From Candidatus Dadabacteria bacterium (lineage in GTDB: Bacteria > Desulfobacterota_D > UBA1144 > Nemesobacterales > UBA2774): a stretch of 5,618 bases of DNA. A program made the translations under genes and the position numbers. Shown one piece after another: positions 1 through 5,369 of this stretch (position 1 is the first letter of the stretch; each line of letters opens with the position of its first letter). Under the pieces are notes generated by a model. It did not search any database. It was not told the DNA's origin and saw only the letters and a list, made by a program, of their open reading frames with translations. The stretch lies in NCBI GenBank assembly GCA_020054175.1, contig JAGVLR010000216.1:1-5618 (forward strand), read 5' to 3'.

Positions 1-1325
1 CCGTGAAGGTGCATCGGGTGGTGCATCATAGTCTTGTTTTCGAGTATAAACCGGACGTTCTGCCCCTTTTTGATCACGATCGTATCGTCGGCGCTGAGAA
101 TCTTCCCGTTAATAGTCCATACATAGCGCTCCATATCGCCGCCGAGAACGAGCCTGAACTCCTTCGTCTCGTTTCCCTCCGGGAGAGTAGTCGGCGCTGC
201 CGACCTCAGCATGCCGTAAGGCGTCATGGGTCTCGGGTCATCGGCCATGCCGGCCATGCCCGTATCTCCGGGGCCTTTCGCCTTCATCCCGCCGCCCATT
301 CTATATGTGTCGGGCCTGGGCACGTCGGCCGCGGGTACGCGCTCGCCGTCGCCGAGGTATAAAGACGAATGCCCGGTGCCGTCCTGCGCGGTGGCGCGGA
401 ATTCGTACGCACCTCCCTCAGGCACTGTGACGAGCACGTCGTAGGTCTCGGCTACGCCCATCAGGATCCGGTTTATGTCGGCGGGCACGACGTCCTGCCC
501 GTCGGCCGCGATGATTTTCATCGGCCCCCCGGCGTAATCCAGGTAAAAATAGGTCGAGGAAGACCCGTTTATTATTCTGAGACGGACGGCCTTCCCCGCG
601 GGGACTTCGAGTGTCGATTCCGGCTGCCCGTTCACAAGAAAACGGTCGTAGGCGACGTCGGATATATCGGCTGTCGGCATCCGCTTGAACGAGCGCTTTA
701 TGTTTTCGAGCACGACCCCGTTCTTGAGCACGCCGTAGAGGGTCTGCTTCGTTCCTTTCTTTATCGACTGGTAATCGCTTCCGCGCTTGAGGTCCCTCAA
801 CACTTCGCGCGGGCTCTCGTCCGTCCAGTCGGAGAGGACGAGCACGTAGTCGGCTGCCGGCTCCGGGACGTCGGTCCTTTTGGTAAGGGGCTCTATGACT
901 ATCGATCCGTAAACGCCCGCCTGCTCCTGAAGGTCCGTGTGAGAGTGGTACCAGTAGGTCCCCGACTGCTTGATCGGGAACTCGTAGGTAAGTGTGGTTC
1001 CCGGCCTGATCGGAGGCGTCGTGAGGTAAGGCACGCCGTCGGCCTCGTTCGGAACTAAAAGCCCGTGCCAGTGCACGGATGTGTCCACGTCCATTTTGTT
1101 TTTCACGTGTATCCTGGCCGTATCGCCTTCTTTAAAATAGAGGGTCGGTCCCGGAAGAGTGCCGTTGACGGCCATCGCGGTGCCGTTCTTCCCCGTGAAG
1201 TTGACAGTCTTGTAATCTATTTCCAGGTTATATTCTCTAACCTCAGCCGACGCCGGACACGCAATACAGAACGAAACAATCGACAGGCAAACGAGCAGGA
1301 ATACCTTTCCGGAATGGTTACTCAA
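1..1325 (-). CDS. copA: CopA/PcoA-type periplasmic multicopper oxidase, 3' end cut by window edge
   Basis: This is the N-terminal 441 residues of a copper-resistance multicopper oxidase, which oxidises Cu(I) in the periplasm. Copper ligand motifs seen are HWHG (residues 85-88), WYHSH (125-129) and HPMHLH (436-441). The last holds C-terminal-domain ligands at the window edge; the expected HCH block lies outside. QSGTYWYHSH (120-129) and SDWTDE (165-170) are hallmarks of the CopA/PcoA branch rather than CueO. A short Met-rich stretch (343-367, MGGGM and GMAGM) fits copper binding. PcoA is about 600 residues, so roughly a quarter is missing. The start is TTG at 1325: no in-frame ATG precedes it, AAAGGAG lies 8 bp upstream, and a hydrophobic signal peptide follows at once, ending ASA (25-27). 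The signal lacks the twin arginine usual in this family. CopA-type identity is confident; the symbol is by family resemblance. Confidence 0.93.
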   Translation of the reverse strand, partial: MSNHSGKVFLLVCLSIVSFCIACPASAEVREYNLEIDYKTVNFTGKNGTAMAVNGTLPGPTLYFKEGDTARIHVKNKMDVDTSVHWHGLLVPNEADGVPYLTTPPIRPGTTLTYEFPIKQSGTYWYHSHTDLQEQAGVYGSIVIEPLTKRTDVPEPAADYVLVLSDWTDESPREVLRDLKRGSDYQSIKKGTKQTLYGVLKNGVVLENIKRSFKRMPTADISDVAYDRFLVNGQPESTLEVPAGKAVRLRIINGSSSTYFYLDYAGGPMKIIAADGQDVVPADINRILMGVAETYDVLVTVPEGGAYEFRATAQDGTGHSSLYLGDGERVPAADVPRPDTYRMGGGMKAKGPGDTGMAGMADDPRPMTPYGMLRSAAPTTLPEGNETKEFRLVLGGDMERYVWTINGKILSADDTIVIKKGQNVRFILENKTMMHHPMHLH

Positions 1326-1333
1326 ATCCCTCG

Positions 1334-1340
1334 CTCCTTT
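1334..1340 (-). promoter_or_regulatory. Strong ribosome binding site fixing the TTG start of the multicopper oxidase
   Basis: On the minus strand AAAGGAG sits 8 bp before TTG at 1325-1323. It is the best Shine-Dalgarno match in the leader. No in-frame ATG or GTG lies between the promoter and this site, so it decides in favour of the TTG start and a complete signal peptide. Confidence 0.8.
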
Positions 1341-1387
1341 AAAATAGACGTGTTCACGAACCCGGGAATATAAGGATCGCCCATGCG

Positions 1388-1416
1388 ATTATAAAGCTAA
1401 TTAATTATTAATCCAA
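1388..1416 (-). promoter_or_regulatory. Sigma70-type promoter for the multicopper oxidase
   Basis: On the minus strand TTGGAT (1416-1411) is followed after exactly 17 bp by TATAAT (1393-1388), a perfect -10 box with a TTG-containing -35 box. Transcription would begin near 1380, giving a leader of about 55 nt to the TTG start. The spacer is AT-rich and shows no CueR-like dyad, so copper control, if any, is not visible here. The promoter lies between tRNA-Leu and the oxidase and separates the two transcription units. Confidence 0.6.
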
Positions 1417-1438
1417 GAAATTTAGTGGGAGTTGTGAA

Positions 1439-1523
1439 TGGTGCGAGAGGGGGGAGTCGAACCCCCACACCGGGTGGTACAGGATCCTAAGTCCTGCGCG
1501 TCTGCCAGTTCCGCCACTCTCGC
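1439..1523 (-). tRNA. tRNA-Leu (anticodon UAG, reads CUA)
   Basis: The gene folds as a class II tRNA. The acceptor stem is GCGAGAG with CTCTCGC, and the anticodon stem CAGGA/TCCTG closes a 7-nt loop CTTAGGA with anticodon TAG. A long variable arm follows, then a perfect GGGGG/CCCCC T stem with loop TTCGACT. The discriminator is A and the terminal CCA is encoded in the genome (1441-1439). It is 85 nt with CCA and lies 3 bp downstream of tRNA-Lys, so the two are probably one transcript. No intrinsic terminator is visible between it and the oxidase promoter. Confidence 0.97.
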
Positions 1524-1526
1524 AAA

Positions 1527-1602
1527 TGGTGGGCTGTGAGGGAGTCGAACCCACGGCCCGATGATTAAGAGTCATCTGCTCTACCAGCTGAGCTAACAGC
1601 CC
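1527..1602 (-). tRNA. tRNA-Lys (anticodon CUU, reads AAG)
   Basis: This is a 76-nt class I tRNA. The acceptor stem is GGGCTGT with ACAGCCC, the D arm carries AGCTGGTA, and the anticodon stem GATGA/TCATC closes loop CTCTTAA with anticodon CTT. The T loop is TTCGACT, the discriminator is A, and CCA is encoded. The T stem GTGGG/CCCTC has one T-T mismatch at the second pair; every other helix is intact, so the gene is probably functional. It lies 3 bp upstream of tRNA-Leu on the same strand. Confidence 0.96.
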
Positions 1603-1623
1603 ACACCAAATGCAACGTTTGTT

Positions 1624-1629
1624 AGAATA
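1624..1629 (-). promoter_or_regulatory. Possible -10 element for the tRNA pair
   Basis: On the minus strand TATTCT lies 21 bp before the mature 5' end of tRNA-Lys, a sensible distance for a short tRNA leader. The hexamer 17 bp upstream (TCCAAA) is a poor -35 box. The call rests mainly on position and the -10 match. Confidence 0.25.
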
Positions 1630-1652
1630 CCTTAATTTTCAGCGGATTTGGA

Positions 1653-1673
1653 GCGGGCAGTAACTCTGCCCGC
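1653..1673. repeat. Perfect 8-bp GC-rich inverted repeat (hairpin) upstream of the tRNA genes
   Basis: GCGGGCAG (1653-1660) and CTGCCCGC (1666-1673) form a perfect 8-bp stem with a 5-nt loop, in the intergenic stretch between the small membrane protein genes and the tRNAs. Neither strand has a T-run after it, so it is not a canonical intrinsic terminator. It could still act as a U-poor terminator or 3'-end stabiliser for the membrane protein transcript, or be an extragenic repeat copy. The rest of 1603-1820 shows no gene. Confidence 0.6.
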
Positions 1674-1820
1674 CGTCCCCGGTTTCCAGAAGTGGAGTTT
1701 ATTATAATGACTATATTTCCAAAATCAATGCTCTGATGTCTTAATTAATCATCCTGCATTTAAGCCAGGAAAAGATACACAGGATAATATCCGGGTCATT
1801 TCAATATAAGCGTACAGAGA

Positions 1821-2135
1821 TCACACTTTCATATTGATTACTATTGCAATTCCAATTGTTGCTACAGTTTGGCAGATTATCAGAAATAAGGAGAAATACT
1901 TTCTAACACTCCGATAATACTCTATGCCCGATGAAGCATTGGGTGCTGGACTTCTCAGAAACGGGTTTAATATTCTGACGTATCTATATATAGTTTCATT
2001 TTCTTCTATCTCGACTTCCGTCTTCGTATTGTTTCTACCAAAACCGAAGGAATAGATTTTTATAATTCCATATGTATGGCCGATAATAAGCCACGCAATT
2101 ATATAATAAGACCAATATGAAGAATTGTCAGACAT
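1821..2135 (-). CDS. Small two-helix membrane protein, candidate immunity protein (unrecognised family)
   Basis: This 104-residue protein is not recognised. It has a hydrophobic segment at about 8-30 (YYIIAWLIIG), then a charged acidic stretch with EVEIEENE (41-48), and a second hydrophobic segment near 80-101 (FSLFLIICQT onward). The predicted layout is helix, soluble loop of about 50 residues, helix. The ATG at 2135 follows the TAA of the preceding membrane protein by 8 bp. There is no good Shine-Dalgarno, so translation may be coupled to the upstream gene. The gene is strongly AT-rich compared with the kdp genes. Its position behind an Rhs C-terminal tip and its small membrane architecture resemble known immunity genes of Rhs/polymorphic toxin systems, but that role is inference; it could equally be an unrelated hypothetical membrane protein. 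Confidence 0.68.
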   Translation of the reverse strand: MSDNSSYWSYYIIAWLIIGHTYGIIKIYSFGFGRNNTKTEVEIEENETIYRYVRILNPFLRSPAPNASSGIEYYRSVRKYFSLFLIICQTVATIGIAIVINMKV

Positions 2136-2143
2136 GTTTTTTA

Positions 2144-2461
2144 TTAAAGCATAAATCCGCTAAAAAATAGAAACAAAAAAAATCCTAAAACTACAATTAT
2201 TAGAAGAAGTCCGTGATGTATATAGCTTTCGGCTAGATGTTTTTCACCTTTATTCACTTCTTTGGAGTCATGTTCGCCTCTATAAAGGAACTTATAAAGA
2301 TAATACTGAGTAAGAAGCTTCTCCCAAATAGAAGCACGAAAACGTATTATAGGGGCTTTGCCTTCATATATCCTGAAACCAGAAATCATCATGGCAATTC
2401 CATAAATAACAGGAATCAACAGGAGAGCTATCACAATAATATTAAGAAACAATATCTTCAT
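2144..2461 (-). CDS. Small two-helix membrane protein next to Rhs tip, candidate immunity protein (unrecognised family)
   Basis: This 105-residue protein is not recognised. A strongly hydrophobic N-terminal segment (3-26, containing IIVIALLLIPVIYG) could be a membrane helix. A basic, tyrosine-rich middle (about 30-80, with QYYLYKFLYRGEHDS) follows, then a second helix at 83-104 (LLLIIVVLGFFLFLFF). The ATG at 2461 lies 18 bp after the stop of the Rhs tip frame, with a modest AGGA about 10 bp upstream, so it would be co-transcribed with the tip. Together with the next gene it forms a tight pair of similar size and topology. The location directly behind an Rhs tip is where immunity genes normally sit. 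Function beyond membrane localisation is inference. Confidence 0.72.
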   Translation of the reverse strand: MKILFLNIIVIALLLIPVIYGIAMMISGFRIYEGKAPIIRFRASIWEKLLTQYYLYKFLYRGEHDSKEVNKGEKHLAESYIHHGLLLIIVVLGFFLFLFFSGFML

Positions 2462-2479
2462 CGACCAACAATCCTGGAA

Positions 2480-3055
2480 CTAAAAATCTGCAATGGGAGC
2501 GCCTATAAAAAATGGGCTAGGTCCACCAAAAATTCCCACTGTAATACATACAGAATCTCCTGAAATAGTTCCAGCAAATCCGAAGCCCCTTGCAAATGAT
2601 GCAATTTTTAAAAAGTCATTGGGCATTAATGGTGAACTAAAACCGAATGACGGCGGTCCAGCGGGGCCGCCTTTCAGACAACCATCGCATGTAATTTTAT
2701 AACAAGCTGTTACTCCCCCTCCTACCGCTATTGAACTGAAGCCGAAACTGGTTATATCCGGTTTGGGTGAATCCCAACTAAATGTATAGAACGCCAAGGT
2801 TCCAAAACATCCGCCACTATCTGGCAAGAGAGAATCCGGAATTATGGGGAACGGAATATTAGGATCCAAGGGGAACATCTCTTGCAAGCCTAATGGATCG
2901 ATGAAGCTTGTAGGATTATTCCCGACATAGGTATAAATATTAATTCCTCCGTTAAACCCAATCGGGTCTTCCTGCAAGAACCTGCCGATCGACGGGTCGT
3001 AATACCTGGCCCGATAATAATAATGCTTGATTCGTCCATTTTGAAGACGGCGCGG
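2480..3055 (-). pseudogene. 3' remnant of an Rhs/YD-repeat gene: end of core domain plus unrecognised C-terminal tip
   Basis: The frame opens after an in-frame TAG at 3058-3056 and has no proper start. The conserved Rhs core end can be read as NGRIKHYYYRARYYDPSIGR, then RFLQEDPIGF, NIYTYVGNNP and DPLGL at about 2899-2885. Normal Rhs proteins exceed 1000 residues, so nearly all of the shell is absent and this is a 5'-truncated remnant or orphan tip cassette. After DPLGL comes a tip of about 134 residues, rich in Gly, Phe and Pro, with CYKITCDGC and three FGF motifs, of no family I recognise. In Rhs systems the segment after the core end is the variable effector domain. A TTG at 2977 could start a 165-residue product but lacks a convincing Shine-Dalgarno. 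The frame begins 13 bp after the end of the KdpD-EIIA gene, and small membrane genes follow. Confidence 0.85.
2534..2749 (-). repeat. Degenerate FGF-type repeats inside the Rhs tip
   Basis: The tip holds three related segments. SFGFSS occurs at 2749-2732 and again at 2650-2633, where the underlying DNA TTCGGYTTYAGTTCA matches at 13 of 15 positions. GFGFAG occurs near 2587-2570. The first and third are each followed by a Gly-rich, Cys-containing strand (VTACYKIT and DSVCITVG), which suggests a duplicated beta-hairpin unit. The repeat is read directly; the structural meaning is inference. Confidence 0.45.
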
Positions 3056-3070
3056 CTAGCTCCGTCGTCC

Positions 3071-4729
3071 CTACCCCTCCCACGTCTCCGTGATCCATTT
3101 CACCTCCTCGGCGCTCCCCGCCGCGAAGACATCCCTCACCCACTTCTCGTCCCGGGCCCTCCGCGCGAGAGCCGCCAGTAGCTCGATATGCTCTTCGGAG
3201 TTATCCGCGGGCGAGAGGAGAAGAAACATCACCTTCGCCATCCTACGCGTCGTCCTGTCCTCTATGCCGGACCTCCCGACGCCGATCGCGACCATCGGGC
3301 TCACAATACCTTTCACCCGCGCGTGCGGGATGAGCACATCCTCCCCGCCGAACGTGCCTCCCCTCTCCTCCCGCTCGAGGAGGCTCCTCCACGCCGCCTC
3401 CCTGATTTCGGGGAGTCCTCCGCAGCACGCGTCCAGGAGATCCCTCATCGCCGTCTCCTTGTCGACGAGCCTGTTCCAGACGACGGCCTTTATGCCGTCG
3501 AGCGGAGAACGGGCGCCGTGCGGGAGCGTTTCCTCGTCCGGGCCTTCGACCCGCCCCTGTCCGTGCACGGCTACAGCATACGTGCCGTCGTCGCGTATAG
3601 ACGCCGTATCGAGGACGACTATCGTAATACCGCTGCTCTCCATTATAAGCCGCTCGATTATGCCCGTCTGTCCGAGGAGCCTTTTCCAGAACGGAAAACT
3701 TTTTCTGGTCGAGCCGATGACGATGTGACCGACCCTGTATTCCTTCGCGAAACGTAGAATCGTCTTCACCACGTCGTCGCCCTTATATGTGAACACGGTC
3801 GCCCCTAGCTCCTGCGCGAGGGAAAGCGTGTTGGCGAGAAGGCGCTGCGTCGCGGCGTCGATGACAGTCGGGCTCTCCCTTCTCGTCTGAACGTAAACTG
3901 CGTACCAGTTCCGGTTGAGGCGGCCGGCGAGGCGCGACGCATACCGGAGCAGCGCCTCGCTGTTCGGCCCGCGCGAGCTGAGGCAGACCATAACCTGGTC
4001 CGGGCTCGACGCGGCCTCATCCTCATGCACCAGTTCGCGCCGGCGCGAATCGATCTGCGCGGCGAGCTCGCGTAGAGTCAACTCGCGGAGCTGCTCCAGG
4101 TTGACCTGCCTGAAGAAGTTCTGAAGCGCTGTGTCGATCCTCTCCCTGCCGTATATCTTCCCCTCGGAGAGCCTTTGCCTGAGGTCCTCCGTCGTGACGC
4201 CCACGTTCACGATCTGGTCCGCAGCCGCGACGACCCTGTCGGGAATGCGCTCCCTCACTTTCACGCCCGTCGCCCGCTCGACGGTTTCGTAGAGGCTTTC
4301 GAGGTGCTGAACGTTGAGCGTCGAGATGACGTGTATACCCGCCGATAGAATTTCCTCGACGTCCTGGTAACGCTTCTTATTCCTGCCGCCGGGGGCGTTC
4401 GTGTGGGCCAGCTCGTCCACCAGGACGACCTCGGGTCTGCAAGCGAGGATGGCGTCAACGTCCATCTCCTCTATCTCGATTCCCCTGTAGGAGATTTTCT
4501 TCAGCGGTATGATTTCGAGACCTTCGAGAAGGGCGGCGGTCTCCTGCCTGCCGTGCGTCTCGACGACGCCCGCCGCCGCGTCGACGCCGCTTTCCCGGAG
4601 CCTCCGCGCTTCGAGGAGCATCTCGTACGTCTTCCCGACGCCTGCCGAATAGCCGAGATATATCTTCAGCCTCCCGCGCTGAGATCTCCTGATCATGCGG
4701 AGAAAGCTGTCCGCCCGGTCGCCCGTCAT
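3071..4729 (-). CDS. Kinase-less KdpD sensor domain plus USP domain fused to a PTS EIIA (fructose/Ntr-type) domain
   Basis: The first part is the cytosolic KdpD sensor domain (about 18-235). It has Walker A GYSAGVGKT (26-34), Walker B-like VVLVDELAHTN (101-111) and STLNVQHLESL (136-146). A universal-stress-protein domain follows (about 245-375; GHIVIGSTRKS at 334-344). Full KdpD is about 890 residues and continues into four membrane helices, GAF, HisKA and HATPase. Here a linker instead leads to a PTS EIIA-2-like domain (about 410-552) with the active-site IPHAR motif (H469), LLLSPADNSEEH (503-514) and a second conserved histidine (H514). The protein is soluble and cannot autophosphorylate as a histidine kinase. 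It lies 40 bp after kdpC; ATG 4729 has GGAGG 10 bp upstream. A role in adjusting Kdp expression or activity through nucleotide binding and PTS phosphorylation is inference. No kdpE is present here. Confidence 0.93.
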   Translation of the reverse strand: MTGDRADSFLRMIRRSQRGRLKIYLGYSAGVGKTYEMLLEARRLRESGVDAAAGVVETHGRQETAALLEGLEIIPLKKISYRGIEIEEMDVDAILACRPEVVLVDELAHTNAPGGRNKKRYQDVEEILSAGIHVISTLNVQHLESLYETVERATGVKVRERIPDRVVAAADQIVNVGVTTEDLRQRLSEGKIYGRERIDTALQNFFRQVNLEQLRELTLRELAAQIDSRRRELVHEDEAASSPDQVMVCLSSRGPNSEALLRYASRLAGRLNRNWYAVYVQTRRESPTVIDAATQRLLANTLSLAQELGATVFTYKGDDVVKTILRFAKEYRVGHIVIGSTRKSFPFWKRLLGQTGIIERLIMESSGITIVVLDTASIRDDGTYAVAVHGQGRVEGPDEETLPHGARSPLDGIKAVVWNRLVDKETAMRDLLDACCGGLPEIREAAWRSLLEREERGGTFGGEDVLIPHARVKGIVSPMVAIGVGRSGIEDRTTRRMAKVMFLLLSPADNSEEHIELLAALARRARDEKWVRDVFAAGSAEEVKWITETWEG

Positions 4730-4769
4730 CGGCCGTATTCCTCCGCTGTCTTTTTACCGCGCCGGTCCG

Positions 4770-5357
4770 TCATTTCGTCTCCCCGTCGAGGGCCATGTTC
4801 ACGAGCAGGACATTAACAACCGGCTCAGGTGTAAATATTCGACCCGTCTTCACAGCATGCCTGTCGAGCAGGGCGAAAACATCTTCGACGGGGATACCCC
4901 GCGCCTTCGCCACCCCCGGGGCCTGGTAACGGGCCGCGCGGAGCGTGATGTGAGGGTCGAGCCCGCCTCCCGAAGCGGTCGCGAGGTCGGCCGGAAGCGG
5001 GTTAGCCTCCGTCGCCCCCCATTCGCCTATTATACCGAGCGTCCTTTCCCTTATCTTTTCTCCCGCCGGAGAGAGGTTACTCCCCGCGGTCCCGGCGGCG
5101 TTGTAATCGGACGCCGACGGCCTCGGGTGGAAGTATTCCGGGCGCGTGAACTTCTGCGCAATAAGCTCGCTCCCGACGACCTTCCCCCGGGCGTCCGTTA
5201 CGAGCGAGCCCTCCGCCGAATGCGGCGCGAACGTCTGTCCGACCGCGTACACGATGAGTGTGTATATGACGCTGCAGACGAGCACCGTAAAAATTATTAC
5301 TCTCAGGGACGCTATCGCCTGCTCCGCCGCTCCGATTTTTTCGTTCCCGTTTTTCAC
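4770..5357 (-). CDS. kdpC: Potassium-transporting ATPase subunit KdpC
   Basis: KdpC is the small membrane-anchored subunit of the KdpFABC potassium pump, needed for assembly and high-affinity ATP use with KdpB. The 195-residue length matches the family (about 190). A single N-terminal membrane helix (about 19-40) precedes a periplasmic domain with the family signatures YFHPRPSASDYNAA (75-88), GSNLSP (92-97) and LATASGGGLDPHIT (125-138), and a conserved C-terminal VNVLLVNMALD (181-191). The start is GTG at 5357, with AGGAG 7 bp upstream; that Shine-Dalgarno overlaps the kdpB stop codon, so the two genes are closely coupled. Downstream the KdpD-EIIA gene follows after 40 bp. No defect is seen and the protein looks complete. 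Confidence 0.97.
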   Translation of the reverse strand: MKNGNEKIGAAEQAIASLRVIIFTVLVCSVIYTLIVYAVGQTFAPHSAEGSLVTDARGKVVGSELIAQKFTRPEYFHPRPSASDYNAAGTAGSNLSPAGEKIRERTLGIIGEWGATEANPLPADLATASGGGLDPHITLRAARYQAPGVAKARGIPVEDVFALLDRHAVKTGRIFTPEPVVNVLLVNMALDGETK

Positions 5358-5364
5358 GATACTT

Positions 5365-5369
5365 CTCCT
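5365..5369 (-). promoter_or_regulatory. Ribosome binding site supporting the GTG start of kdpC
   Basis: AGGAG on the minus strand overlaps the TAG stop codon of kdpB (5370-5368) and lies 7 bp before GTG at 5357. No ATG near this point gives a comparable start, so the GTG start is preferred, and ribosomes ending kdpB would be placed to reinitiate on kdpC. Confidence 0.75.

Noticed and set aside
3..1373. Several plus-strand open frames of 72-229 codons across this stretch
   Set aside because: They lie antisense to the multicopper oxidase, whose minus-strand frame shows all expected copper motifs. The plus-strand products have the Arg/His/Val-rich look of GC-rich shadows.
1439..1602. tRNA genes as an integration site for the AT-rich Rhs-tip block
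   Set aside because: The block lies on the 5' side of tRNA-Lys, whereas islands normally join the 3' end. There is no integrase and no repeated tRNA 3' fragment in the window.
1703..1708. Plus-strand TATAAT as a promoter
   Set aside because: There is no reasonable -35 box 16-18 bp upstream and no plus-strand gene downstream, so it is likely chance in AT-rich DNA.
2237..2563. Plus-strand open frame of 108 codons, hydrophobic at its N-terminus
   Set aside because: It is antisense to the membrane protein at 2144-2461 and the Rhs tip. It runs across the boundary between them and ends in low-complexity polar sequence, so the minus-strand reading is far more coherent.
3046..3066. Short inverted repeat GACGG/CCGTC at the end of the KdpD-EIIA gene as a terminator
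   Set aside because: The 5-bp stem has an 11-nt loop and no T-run after it, so it is too weak to call.
2952..3143. Minus-strand open frame of 63 codons spanning the kdpD-Rhs junction
   Set aside because: It is an out-of-frame reading of both the KdpD-EIIA C-terminus and the Rhs core. Its product has no recognisable features.
3605..3997. Cyclic-di-AMP binding by the USP domain of the KdpD fusion
   Set aside because: USP domains of some Gram-positive KdpD proteins bind this nucleotide, but I cannot confirm the motif here by eye and the host looks Gram-negative.
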